Of a stretch of DNA of 64,000 nucleotides, positions 1-11,806 are shown piece after piece. The stretch is taken from the NCBI GenBank assembly GCA_029255685.2, contig CM055318.2, positions 6,887,001-6,951,000 of the forward strand, read 5' to 3'. Within the stretch, counting starts at the first letter, position 1. Every line of letters starts with the position of its first letter. The translations under genes were made by a program, and so were the position numbers. The notes under the pieces are model-generated. The model saw nothing but the letters and a program-made list of their open reading frames with translations, ran no database searches and had not been told where the DNA came from. The DNA is from Silene conica. Lineage: Eukaryota > Streptophyta > Magnoliopsida > Caryophyllales > Caryophyllaceae.

Positions 1-271
1 CGTTTATGGCCACTATTCTGTAAATGTTTATTATCTACCACAAATTTCCTAAAGATATAATTGCACGGGTCGAAAACTAATTTTAACTTATTGCATAACA
101 TAACAAAATATCTCTTATTGTATTCGATAAATTACCATATTAATTTATTCACAAATTTGACTTTATCACTAGTAGTAGTTGCTAGATTCTTGTCATTATT
201 ATAATTTATTATTAGAGCTTTTTGACATAAATCTAATAAAAGTTACATTTATTGTTTGATTATTAACACAG
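1..271 (+). other. AT-rich intron of the left-edge ankyrin gene
   Basis: No open frame or repeat is recognisable here. The stretch ends in a splice-acceptor-like AACACAG immediately before the ankyrin coding exon, so I read it as the intron preceding that exon. Earlier exons would lie left of the window. Confidence 0.5.
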
Positions 272-729
272 AAATGGTACAAATTATCCTAAGAAATCAA
301 CCAAAGCTGATCAAACCAACGAACAGCAAGAAAGAATGGTCTCCTCTTTCTTGCGCAGCATACAACGGTCGCACAGAAATAGTCGGTATGTTCTTGAGTA
401 AATTTCCGGATCTAGCACACAAGGATTACTCATACCCGATTCATAAGGCATGCTTAGGAGGCCATGTTGATATCCTAAAGATGTTCCACACTCGTTGCCC
501 CAATTACTTCACCAAACTCAATGAAAATGGGCTAACCATACTTCACCTCGCCGCGAAAGAGCCTAACAACAAGTTCAAGGACGTGGTCTTCTACTTATTG
601 AGCCTTCCTGAGATCAGTAGGAAACTTGTCAAGCTCAAAGATCAAACCGGTCGTACTCCCTTGGAGTTGGCTCGACGTAGCAGAAATGAAGAGGTGGTTC
701 GAATGTTTTCCCAAAACACGACTTCATAG
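272..729 (+). CDS. Ankyrin-repeat protein, terminal exon (partial gene)
   Basis: About 152 codons encode three to four ankyrin repeats. Visible signatures are SPLSCAAYNGRTEIV, YPIHKACLGGHVDIL, GLTILHLAAKEP and GRTPLELARR. The exon opens after an acceptor in phase 1 (G|AA ATG), the same phase as exon 2 of the ACD6-like gene at 42874-46969, and both exons start with a similar 'ILxxII' helix. It therefore looks like a paralogue of that gene. It ends in a TAG stop at 727-729 and has no C-terminal PGG/transmembrane part, so it is either a soluble ankyrin-only form or a truncated copy. The first ATG in the exon is unlikely to be the true start, because upstream exons are expected off the left edge. 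Function is not known from sequence; relatives act in membrane-associated defence signalling. Confidence 0.7.
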
Positions 730-1576
730 AGCTTAATTACATACACAAACTCTAATAATGTCCCAAAATATTATTGAAATTGTGTTGCATAAGTACATTA
801 ATGTTTTTCTCATTTGTTAAAATAATACTTACTTATATATAATAGAGAAACGGGAAAAATATTAATGTATATATGGGTATAGATATTTAAAGAAGATCCA
901 TCTATATGGTTATAGGTATACAATAATACAATGATACAAATAGTTTGATCCACATTTATATATAGGTGATTGGTTTATATATTACCGCTCAATTTGTCAT
1001 GTACTTTTACTTTCGTTCCTTTCTGTAAATGATATTTCGGTTTTTTTTTATTATAATATATAGTTAATCCAAATGTTTTTATGACACTTTTTACGTATAA
1101 CGGTTTTACAACTATGATATATTGAGCTTATAACATAATATTTATTTTATTGACAACTAAATTAAAGAAATATTTGAACTAAAATTAAATTGGATAATTG
1201 CACCTTCTTCACATTAAATTAAAATGTAAAAATAATGAATTAATACATTTTATTGTATTGTTTTTATTAAATTTAGACTTAACTAATTAATGGGAGAAAT
1301 GGTAATTAAATCAATAAGGAGGAAGTTAGAGGTCCATAATCCCTACCACAAAAGAAAAAGAAATCAACTCTTTTATTTTAATTAATAAGAACAATCAAAT
1401 ATCTTCAACTTCTATAGGTTTTATAGTATAGAGATAGTATAGAGATTTTAGAAAGAAAAACTCTTCAATCTTTGGAATAGGATTTTCTTTAAAAATTCGG
1501 GAGAACTTAAATGTACAATTCCATTTAATTTAAATAATTAAGACCATGCAGTTGCATAATAAGTTACACAAATTTT
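730..1576. other. Intergenic, no gene seen
   Basis: Very AT-rich sequence with homopolymer runs. No supported coding frame, RNA gene or clear terminal repeats were found. Confidence 0.5.
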
Positions 1577-1580
1577 CATT

Positions 1581-1665
1581 GAAGACGGAAGTATCCGTCT
1601 TAAGGTGAAGACGGGTCAAATAATGATCCATTTGCATAGGTAAGACAAACTGTTTGCTTTTCCCT
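1581..1665. mobile_element. Left half of a palindromic MITE split by the CACTA element
   Basis: The stretch holding GAAGACGG, TATCCGTCTTAAGGTGAAGA and CGGGTCAAATAATGATCC reappears, inverted and diverged, just right of the CACTA at 40227-40310 (TTGATACGTCTTCATTTAAG, ATGGATATATCGGTC). With the CACTA and its TCT-flanked CCT duplication removed, the halves make an inverted-repeat element of roughly 170 bp. Its superfamily is not assigned and the exact ends are uncertain. Confidence 0.6.
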
Positions 1666-1739
1666 CACTACTACAAATATAGGCTTAGGAGACGGGGATT
1701 AAGGAACGAAATTTTGCGGAACCGTCTTAATGTGTCCCA

Positions 1740-2100
1740 AAAATTGCGCGCGTGTTTCGAATATAGACATAGAAGACGGTTCAATTTGAAACCCGTCTTC
1801 AAAAGTTCAAAAAAAACCTAAGAGAACGGGTTAAAGGATAAACCGTTCTCTTTGTTTTTCATACACAAAGAAACCAAGACGGTTCATAGGACAACCGTTC
1901 TGTTTGTTTTTCATACAAAAAGAAACCAAGACGGTTCTTCTATCAACCGTTCTCTTTGTTTTTAAACCAAGACGGTTCACATGGCAACCGTTCTCCTTGT
2001 TTTTCAAACAGAAAGAAACCAAGACGGTTCTTCTATTAACCGTTCTCTTTGCTTGAAAACCAAGACGGTTTCTTTAGTAACCGTTCTCTTTTGTTTTTCA
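1740..2100. repeat. Left subterminal repeat array of the CACTA
   Basis: About seven units of roughly 48 bp. Each pairs AGACGGTT with AACCGTTCT around a 6-10 nt spacer and is followed by TTTGTTTTTC. Subterminal arrays of this kind are the binding sites of the TnpA-type protein in En/Spm elements. Every unit is a potential small hairpin. Confidence 0.85.
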
Positions 2101-4075
2101 TAATTCCTAAACAATACAGAATTCAATAAAACAGTTCAGTTTTCGAAACCCTCTCAAACTCAAAGACGACGACGACGACTATACAAAACCCAGCCTTCAT
2201 AGCTTCTCCTTTACTCCACAAAGACGACGAAGCAACTGAAGCAAGCATTATTCATGTTTTAATTTCGAAGCAACTGAAGCAAGCATCGATAATTCGTACG
2301 CCCTCTTTCTCCTTTACTCTTGTTTTCTTGTTTTTCCTCAATTGTCGATTTTATTGTTTTCTTGTTTTTCCTCAATTTGTTATCTGCTATCTATGAATTG
2401 TGTTAGGTTTTGACGGTTTTAAGCATTGGTCATATAGATGCCATTAGTTAATCTACTGCCTCTGTATGGTTGTGCCTATCTATCAGCCTATGTCTCAGGA
2501 AGTTTTAGTTGAAATGCTAACAGTAAAGTCTGATTGTAGTACTGGGAAATTTGCGATTTAGATTGTTTTCATGTGCTAGTAGGATTCATAGCTAGTAGGA
2601 TTAGGAAGTCCAGTAAAGTTTGTTTAAGCTTTTCATGTGCTAGTAGTTTTAGTTGAAATGCTAACAGTAAAGTTTATTGACATTCATAGCTAGTAGGATT
2701 ATGAGAAGGATTGGGTTCAAGCCCTGGTTTTGTAGAGTTACTAGTTTACTACTGCAGTACCTATTTAATGTTGTTACTACTTTTAACTCTTCAGAGTTCG
2801 TGGGTCTGAAAATAGACTGTTCGTGGGTCATGTTAATTAGTTCAATACCTCTTAACTCAGGCGGTTCAAGCCATTGCAGCTCGAGTCATTTAGAAAGATT
2901 TGTGGGGCTGAGTTTACCTACTATCTCCCCCCCTCTTAATCCTCCTCTCCACACTTTTGCATTTCAACCTCTCCCTCTTGAGAGTTCTTTAGACTCCTCT
3001 AATTAATTACTAAATTGCATTAATTTTGTAATCTTTATGAATTAGTTAACTGTTAACATGCACTTAAACATTAAGGAGGCTTAAGTTCAATAGGAAGAAG
3101 AGGTCAGAGTCTGTAGCGGGTCAGATCCTGGACTATTTCGGGTCTGTTTAAGGGCTGGTTACAGTTTGTGTTATGCGTCTGTCCTATGGTCTGAATGTGG
3201 CGTCTGTTTCAGCCTTTGTACGGGGCTGACCGCGTCTGTTTTAGTCCGTGTTCAGGTTTTTTTATGGGTCTGATATTTCACGTCTGTTTCAGCCTTCACG
3301 CTCAGTTTAGGTCTGGTACATCGTCTGATTTGTGGTCTATTTTGCGTCTAAATTTGTCTATTTTGCGTCCGTTACTAGTAGGTTTCAGCCAACTTGCTTC
3401 TATATGATAAAGGAGGTAAGTAAGGGGCAAAGCAAAGAGAACAACCAGTCCTATGGTAAGTAGCTAGCTAAGTAGAAGTAGTTTGGGCTTTTGAATGAGA
3501 GCTAACTAGCGTCTCTTTAGTAGGATACTAGAAGCCTTTGTTTTACTTTATATTCGCAAAGAAACTTTATAGGTCGGTAGAGCTAGTACAGTAAGTATAG
3601 TATCTTAGCGCAAGAACAGAGAAGTAGGGCTTAACTCTCTTTTAGTTTTTCAATGCATACCCACCTCGGTTCTTATACTAAGCCTTAGTCTTCTTTTTAA
3701 GCTTTTAGGCGAGAGAATAAAGCCGAAGTGTGAAATAAACTAAGTTTAGGCCCGTTAGGTCCAGCCTATGAATTCATGGTCTTACCGTGATGACTCCTTC
3801 CAACTGTCGTTGGTTTTTGGCTTAAAATGAGGTGTTGAAACATTGTCTCATGTCATGTCAGAATGTCGTAATGTTGGAAATGCGACACACTTCCATTGTA
3901 AGTGTCAAAGTAACATATGAGTAAATTAGGAGTAGCCTTGTAGGTAGGCCTTTTCTTACTGTAGGAAACCTCTTGCAAGTTTGGTTTGAAACAGGTAGGA
4001 TTTGGTACAGTGATACGATCTCACAGTGAGACAGCGTTAAATTTTGTTGTGCGGGAAAGTTTTGCTCTAAAAATG
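2101..4075 (+). other. CACTA 5' leader region (probable untranslated exon and intron)
   Basis: No long coding frame is supported. A pyrimidine/GACGAC-rich stretch at about 2140-2298 followed by GT could be an untranslated first exon of the transposase gene, whose acceptor would be the TATGTAG at 29996-30002. Internal duplications are visible: TTTTCTTGTTTTTCCTCAAT twice within 2323-2382, and TAGTTGAAATGCTAACAGTA at about 2500 and 2650. The stretch 3100-3420 is rich in degenerate GTCTGTTT motifs. The leader is interrupted at 4076 by the copia element. Confidence 0.4.
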
Positions 4076-5075
4076 TGTTGGGGCTGGTGTCCTTGACAAT
4101 TAAGTACAATGACTTATTAAATCTCTTTAAGGATCACAAGGGCATACTTTTGTATTATTACCAGTTGATCCACGTTTATCAATAACGGTTGGCTTGCTAG
4201 ATAAGTTTGACGTTATTGTCATACGGATGGCGGTGATCAACTGGTCCCTATACGTCACACCTATAGGACACGTTTGAGAGATGTGAAGGTATGAAAATAC
4301 AGTCACATTTTGCCGGATATGACTAAACAGTTAGTCAGAGGTATTGACTATTAAATTAGTCAATAAGATGTTGAGATTATTATTTAATACGGATTAAATA
4401 ATTTTAGCTAATACGGATTACATGTTTAATTCGTAAAATTAAATATAAACGGTTATATTTAATTAAATATTGTATTCGCGTATTAATATAAACAGTTATA
4501 TTAATTTGGGTAATTATACAATATCGTAATTTTATCAGACCATTATTAATACATCGACTGCATTAATATCTGATAACATGCATACGATTTATAAACAAAA
4601 CCCGCGAATAAAGTTTAGCTAAATGGGTCGAATCACAAATTAGAATAAGGTAAGAGTGGAAAGCCCACTCCTACCCTATTGGAAATTTCGGCCAAAAGAG
4701 CTACATAAGGAGGAGGACTCTCCTTATGTCAGGGACTCTTGTTTCACTGTTTAAACAAATCTCAAGGAAAAATTAGGGTTTTGAGAGCTTTCTTCTCCCA
4801 AAACCTCAGATCTCACATCTAAAACCTAAATAGCTCTCCCAATATTGCAAGGCAGTTGGAGAGGATTTCTAGCACACGCGGCCACGTCTCATTCTAAGTC
4901 TTGGGTGCAAGTTATAGGAGGGAATTTGTGTTAATTCCTGTTCTTAGGCCTTTTGCACAAGGACTAAAGGTTGTACTTCTTTTCTTATCCTTTTTAATCT
5001 TATGACTATAAACACAACTGTATTTTTCATTATAATCCTGCAAGTTTAGGGTGAATACATGCTTTATTCCCCACA
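4076..5075 (+). repeat. 5' LTR of the outer copia element
   Basis: 1000 bp, TG...CA. Reading it against the 3' LTR I found one difference (C at 4819, T at 29605). The region carries U3-type AT-rich direct repeats (ATACGGATTA) and a run with AGGGTTTTGAGAG near the presumed R region. Confidence 0.95.
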
Positions 5076-6280
5076 AGTGGTATAGGATTATAAACTTATT
5101 AAAATTAAAGTGGTTAAAACGGTATAATCACATAATTTTAATCCTAAAAGGTGGTTTGGTAAAAAGTTGTTAATCATAATAACAGTATTATGTCATGTAT
5201 GAATTTTAATTTAGTTGATGCATTTTATTTATCGTCTTGTTGAATGTCTAATGAATGCTTTCAATAACGTATTTAATTTTTGCAAACGGTTGTAACTTAG
5301 TGTGGCCTTAGAAGATTGTGTCACCGTAATGATGGAACACGATCTTTCTTGTAAATTTGAGATCTTGAATCTCCGTTTTGGGTTTTTGCCATGTAATTAC
5401 TTTTGTATTTAAATTAGAATGTATCTAGGACTACTTTTGTAATTTAAATTAGTAATTTTGTGAAGACTAAAGACAAGACGGAGACCGGATGCTCACTCCC
5501 GCTGCAAGGACCAAGATGGAACATCAAGACAAGCTTCTAGGGTCCAACGGTGGATTCCAAGTTGTTTTATGTTTATTTTGGTAGGATAGGCCACACTAGG
5601 ACTTTTTATTTACGTTTATTGCTTTCATTTTATGCTTTCATCGATAATAGCTTGCATCATATTCCGCCTAAAACCAAACCACCTATATCATGCCTGAAAA
5701 GTGACTCATGTAGAGGTTACGCGTTAGTTTTCTGTGACAATACAGATGTCACATGTCAATTGCAAAGCCATCACTTTATTTAATTCATTCACGCAAATGC
5801 TAGATTTTAGTTCACTTAATATGAATAAATATAAGTCGATGGGGTCTTCCTCGTATAACCAAAAATTGAGACTAGTCTTTATAAATCAGACTCCCATGAA
5901 TCCCCTCTTCGTCGGTAGGCATAATATGGCCCCTTCTACGTCGGATAAGTGGGAACAGATGATTTATTTTATCTCAACATCATGGTCACTCGATAATATC
6001 TAGCGACTGAGATGGACTAATAGATAGGATTTACGAAAATCTATCGACCAAGAGTTCCAACGGTGGAATTAGCCAAATTGTGGGCTTATCAATATACGGA
6101 AATTGAGTCTTGGGATCATTTATATAATTCTTGAGGGAGATCAATTATATAAATGCATAAGTCTACGAGTTTAAATACATTTTAATATAGACTTAAATCA
6201 CAACAATGAGTTGCTTATATGGTTCTGTTTTATCTTCTTTTCAGTCTAGAACACGTTCTATTAAACTGCTGTATAACTAA
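5076..6280 (+). other. Untranslated leader of the outer copia element
   Basis: About 1.2 kb between the 5' LTR and the gag start codon. Short open frames here have no recognisable content and look like chance frames. Confidence 0.6.
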
Positions 6281-6319
6281 ATGGCTGGTGAAGACCCAAT
6301 GCCAAGTGCCAAGCTAGCA
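6281..6319 (+). pseudogene. Copia gag, N-terminal stub
   Basis: An ATG at 6281 begins a frame reading MAGEDPMPSAKLA. It runs directly into truncated gypsy LTR sequence at about 6318. The frame resumes at 24310 with a later part of gag. Compared with the other gag in this window, roughly 100 codons are missing between the two pieces. Confidence 0.7.
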
Positions 6320-6961
6320 GAGTGTAACTCAATGATAACTGGGTTAAGGTGGCGGAAACACCTTACCCAAATCCGGATCGATACTCAAATCGAAAACCAA
6401 ACTAATACATTATTCAAAGGTTCTTAAAAACTTAAACAAAAGGTCCTAAACAATTTATTAAGCTCGCTTCGCACATTCCCCAAGCAAGCATCAACCAAAC
6501 AGCGACCACCTGAACAACCTGAGAAGGGGGTCGACAATCAGTCGGGAGTAACTAGATGCTCTCCCAGTCATGTTTACAACAAATGAATGTAACCAACAAT
6601 CATTAACAAATGAAATGTAAAATCAGTAAACATGTGAGATCATCTATACTCATGAAAGTCCAAACAAACTTACCATCATCTGAAGACATAATACGGCAAT
6701 CATGTGAGGTTATAAACATGACATGACATGAAAGCAAACTTACCATACCATGATATTCTCAGCACCAAACAAATGAAACCAACGAACCTAGACCATATGC
6801 GACCACTAGACCATGAACACTTACAACTCAAGTAACTCATGACTCATAGTAACGTAAGGCACAATGCTAGCAATAAAGCATAGCGAAATTGGTGACACGC
6901 AATCCATCGCAACAGGAGGCACGAAGCTATCATCGAAGCATAGCGAATAGAGCGAACGCCC

Positions 6962-7198
6962 GTTAGAGCGTATAACCACTGCCTCTAACTTGCCAGAGCG
7001 TATAACCACTGCCTCTAGCTGACGGAGCGTATAACCACTGCCTCCATCGGTGTGGAGCGTATAACCACTGCCTCCACGGTACTATGTATAGCGTATAACC
7101 ACTGCCTATATGCCTAAGACCTGGCCAGACCTCTCGATGCAATAACTGTACACCGAACGACACACGGGGACCGGAGCGTATAACCACTGCCTCCGACC
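6962..7198. repeat. Hairpin array 1 in the gypsy LTR (14-nt conserved core), left copy
   Basis: Six copies of the identical core CGTATAACCACTGC, each flanked by 5-7 bp arms that are inverted complements or nearly so. The arms differ between units: GTTAGAG/CTCTAAC, GTGGAG/CTCCAC, GTATAG/CTATAT, CGGAG/CTCCG. The first five lie at about 30-33 bp spacing and the sixth about 90 bp further on. The same array is in the right LTR at 22380-22616. Confidence 0.85.
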
Positions 7199-8514
7199 TG
7201 TTGGAAACTAAGTTCCACATTTTATACTCAAATCTAATATGAGTTTTGTTTCTTTAAGTTTAGTCATAAAAACTTAAATGGATCTTATGCATGCAAGATG
7301 ATATCATAAGATGAGATTGTCCTTACATTGGTTTTAGAAGGTTTATACTCAATAATCACCTATTACTTGAGTCTTCAATACCGAAATCCTCTTGTAACGA
7401 TCTAACAAAAATCGTCTCCTAAAGGTGCGTATCAAGGACCCGATCTCAAACTAATACTAATTTTGTTACTAGAAAATTAGTATAAGTATACTAGAAATAT
7501 TAATAATATTACCCTTAATATTATTTAGTAATGGAAATAATTATTTCCTTAGTAAAAACTATTTTTAACTAAGGAGTTATTAGAATGAGGTTGTAGTATG
7601 TAAGTGCTTTGTAGAATGAGAGAGTAAGCATGCACACAACACTTAGCCAAAAATTAGTGTATGTTGTATGAATAAGGTGTGCCTTATATAAGCACATGAG
7701 CTTGCTTGAGCAAGCATCATGGCCGGCCAAGGCTCCCAAGGAGAGCCAATGCATGGCCTTCTTACACTTACACAAATGCATAAGATATTCCTTACACCTT
7801 CATTTTGCCTTACACTCAACCTTTATACACTTACACACACCAAAAACTCACATGCACACTACATGTTACACGGTCCAAATGAGGTCCAAAAATGGACCCA
7901 TTTTATCTTTGTCAATTGTGTTATTTGTAACATGTCACATATGTTCCATAACACATGACTCAATTTGTTAATTGTGCAATTTTAACTATTAAAATTCATA
8001 ATTTACAAATTTATTACATTTAAATAATTATTCCAATATTTCGAAATTATTATTGTACAAAAATGTAATGTCATAATTTAATTACAACTCTTTGTAATTT
8101 TATGATCAACCGTGTTCATTCTCAATTTAATCGTTTCTTAAACGAATAAATAAAAACCGAGTAATAAAACAATTTTATTACTTTGACTTATTATTATTAT
8201 TATAATCCCATTATAAAAATATTCGTCATATAAAATTATTTCCAAAATTTCCAGTTATTAATTAATTTGTATCCAATACAATATTAATTAATTATTCCAT
8301 TATTCCATTGAGACGGAATTCCCTAAAGATATGACCTTAAGGGATCAACTAATCACCACCATCATATGACGATAATGTCAAACTCTAGACAGCCAATCAT
8401 TATCGATAAATGTTGATCAGTTGACTTTAAAAGAGTAACACTCCCAGTTTTGTTTCATTTCAAATGAGTTTTAATTACGTCAACACACTATTGTCGAGGA
8501 CACTTCCTCCAACA
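7199..8514 (-). repeat. 3' LTR of the gag-only copia element
   Basis: Left-hand LTR on the plus strand, so 3' in element orientation. It differs from the other copy at one base that I can find (T at 8450, G at 16470). Identical short frames in both LTRs have no recognisable content. Confidence 0.93.
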
Positions 8515-11500
8515 ATCTCCCACTTGTCCGAGACAAGTGTGTGTTACCAATTCTCTTGCCCTATTACTATCTCCCACTCAATGCATGGCGTCCTCTCAGG
8601 TCGTGCCGGCAATTGATTAAAATCTAGAGTGGTTTATCTCGATCTGGAGTTTATAACTACTGACCGGAATTATCTACCATAGATACCTTCCGAGCGTGGC
8701 CACGCATTTCTAGTTATTATTCTCCTCGAGTGGCCTAGAGATATTTCTCAACCCTGACAAGGGGTGGACAATTCCTAATCGACTTATTCCTTCCGGCTGG
8801 CCATAGTCCATCACAACCCAAAATATGTCCTTATAAACCCCAGTTACGAAGGTGTTAGGACATAAATCAAAGTTAATCTGAAAACTATGCCACCTCAGAG
8901 AACAGTCATTAGTCCAAGAACTGACTCATGTGAAACACGATAGATGCTCCCGCCACGACCAGGCAGTCTTTTAATAAGAGTACGCCAGAGCTCTATCAGC
9001 GGTCATTAGCCCGGCAAATGTATCTTAACATGTCTATGCCTAGGTGATCGATTAGTCATCCCGTATGACTCTATGGCAATTGAACTCGCCATCAATCGCA
9101 TCACACATCCGGTTGCATTGAGATGTCACCTCACTTAAGCAACTGGGGGCGAGGTCATGATAATTCAATTCACTTTAATGGGGTTCAATATGGTCTTACC
9201 ATCCCATTTGAATTTTACTTGACCTTTCGTGAGTTATAAATAACTCAAACAATTAGTGGATTACACCATCCAAGTGGTCAACCTTTGAACACCATTTAAT
9301 TTACAATCAGCTTTAGGGTCTCTCGTTTACATCCCTTAAAATTGTAATTATCTTCATTTTGAGTAAACCAGGTTTACCACGGTTCGTGCGATCGTTCACT
9401 TTGCGGATCATATCCATACATTGATCTTTCCTCTGAAAGAGACAAGTCATTCTCATGACTAGCGAATAAGATTATGTGCATTGTGTAACTCCCAGCCACA
9501 GTAATGCCTTTACATAATTTATGAACTTACACATTTTGTAGAATCTTGTGATGACCATGTAGTTAAAATACAAGTCATTGAGACGCATAGTCAATGAATG
9601 TAAGCCAAAGATTATCTCAAATCTTTGCTTGGTTTCTTGGAACTTGAGTCGTTGCAAACCTTTTACCATACGACTAAGTTATCTTCCAAGATCTTGAATT
9701 TGTCTTTTATCTTCATTGGAGAATACTTTGACAATTGATCAAGGTTTAATCATTGATTTAAAACCTGCTCTACGGGTTGTCCTGTAAGCGGTGCGCATCC
9801 ACTTTACACGATCATACTAATGGCGGAAACATTAGTGATTTAAACGTGCAAACAATAGTACTTAAGGTTCGATAAATTTCCATGATCCCATCATGGTTAT
9901 ACTATCTTCATCTCCATGAACAACCTTAATACTAACATCAAGATGTCTCTTATAATCTCAACTAAACATCCTATGTTCAATTAGATTTAATTCATATCAA
10001 TATGTCATCTAGAACCAAAAACTCGTGTACCTTTCATGAGTATCAATGCTTCATTCCAAACGAGCAATGAGTTGTTTTAGATAACGTTTACTCCCACTAA
10101 ACTCTTGTTCTTGCTTGATTCTGAAGATCCTGAAGTCATACCCATGACTCAATAGCTTCAAATCCTGGAGCGAGAACTCCCACTGAACTTTTCATTTAAC
10201 CGTAAATCATAAAGCTCCCACTCAATTCAATGTTCCTTAACATTCAATGAATTGAAATGGTTGGGACTTCAACCATATGTGCTAATAGTCACATCCTTTT
10301 CAAATACCCTTTTGAAAAATGGTTATTGAGTTTACTGAATTCATTCTCAATGAATTGCCTTACTACTTTCAACAAAGTTACCCTTAACTTTGTATACTTT
10401 CAACAAAGTTACCCTTAACTTTGTAGACTGCAGACATCCACATGTCTGCTTCTGCTTCTCTCAACAAATCTCATTTATCAGCACGTAAGTCTTATAAATT
10501 TCATGGTTCTTTGCATTGGCATATTTAGATCACCATCTAAATCCAAGAACCCTTTCTTGAGCCTTTGCAAAATCTTTTGAATAATTTTCTTCGAGTGTCC
10601 TCCCGTAGTTTCTATAAGAGTCTTTTCTTATGGTATACAATTTCTGTGTGTAGGAACTTTCAGTTCCCCACATTTATCTTATCTTGTACTGTACGAGGAC
10701 TATATCATGGATCTTATCCATGTATAGAATTTTTCCTTACAAACTTCAAGAATTTATCTTTGAAGTATCCTCCAGGGCCGGGGCCGTTGGTATATAAGGC
10801 GTAGATTTTTACCAAACCGTAGATCTTATCCACAACTTTTGGGCTTATCCTCAACTTTTGGGATGATAAGGCGTAGAATCTTATCCACAACCTAATCTAC
10901 CTTTTACAACCATAAGGTGTAGATTGCTCTTGGGATATAAGGCGTAGATTTTTACCAAACCGTAGATCTTATCCACAACTTTTGGGCTTATAAGCCGTAG
11001 AATCTTATCTACAGCCTAATCTACCTTTTACAACCTTAAATCGTAGATCCCATCCACAACTTAATCTTCCCTTTTATCTTTTACATAACCAAAACACAAT
11101 AAATCCTACTATTCACTAATAGATCATATCCATTGTGCTGGTCAATATCATATGCTATTTGTGGCCTTTCAAATTTCTCCCACTCTATCTTTGTAATAAT
11201 AATCCCATTTTATCACCAAAGATAGCCACTAAGGCCACAAGCAATGACTTTGATGTTGGTTTGTGTATCCTTATGGTTTATTACAGAAATTATTCGATTT
11301 AAAGCTTAGATAGTTTTGGATGGTTGATAACTTTTTCTTTTAATTGAGTTCTAAACTTAATTTGATTTTGATTTGATTTGAATTGGGTATCCTATACCAA
11401 TTCGGTTTCAATGGTCATACATTGAAATGTCATAATCAATTCTATTTTATGTTTAAGATTTGCAAGTGTATGTTAAACTAAACATGAACATAATAATAAA

Positions 11501-11806
11501 ACCGATAGTGACTTGGGTTGAAAACCAAGTCACTATATTATCCAAAGTACAACAATTTGTTCAAGGATCCCCTTTTCCTCGTCCAACAAGGAAATAAACA
11601 TAGGTTCTAAATTGTTCACACAACACTTGAAATGCTAGCTAAATAAGAGAAAAACAAAGCTCCTTGATCATCCCGAGCGGAGCTACTCTTAGTTCCCTTT
11701 GATCCATTAAGCTTGTTTTTCTTTTCCCTTATCTTTGCTTTCATGCCCTAATTCAAGTAAGAAGAGCATTCATATCACAACTTGTATCATAATACATTAG
11801 TTGAGA
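8515..11806 (-). other. Non-coding 3' half of the gag-only element
   Basis: No pol motif (protease DTG, integrase, YVDD or RNase H) is visible in any frame. The plus-strand 8-mer CTCCCACT, the complement of the polypurine core AGTGGGAG, occurs six times (about 8517, 8573, 10090, 10173, 10217 and 11177). A 27-bp unit around CTTTCAACAAAGTTACCC is repeated in tandem at about 10368-10430. Confidence 0.6.
10780..11075. repeat. Tandem repeat of about 140 bp inside the gag-only element
   Basis: The run containing TATAAGGCGTAGATTTTTAC, CAAACCGTAGATCTTATCC and ACAACTTTTGGGCTTAT appears twice about 140 bp apart, followed each time by a CCTAATCTACCTTTTACAAC run. Shorter GTAGATCTTATCC-like echoes lie between. 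It is non-coding. Confidence 0.75.

Noticed and set aside
2677..3407. Small frames in the CACTA leader
   Set aside because: No homology recognised, compositionally biased, in a region better read as untranslated leader/intron.
6962..7198. CRISPR-like array of repeats and spacers
   Set aside because: Plant nuclear LTR sequence. Spacers are irregular, the repeat is 14 bp and no cas genes occur; it is duplicated in the partner LTR.
6821..7220. Repetitive frame 'RGSGYTL' across the gypsy LTR array
   Set aside because: Produced by the repeated DNA core, not by a protein family.
7569..7971. Short open frames in both strands of the gag-only element's LTR (repeated at 15589-15991)
   Set aside because: Identical because the LTRs are identical; composition is biased and no domain is visible.
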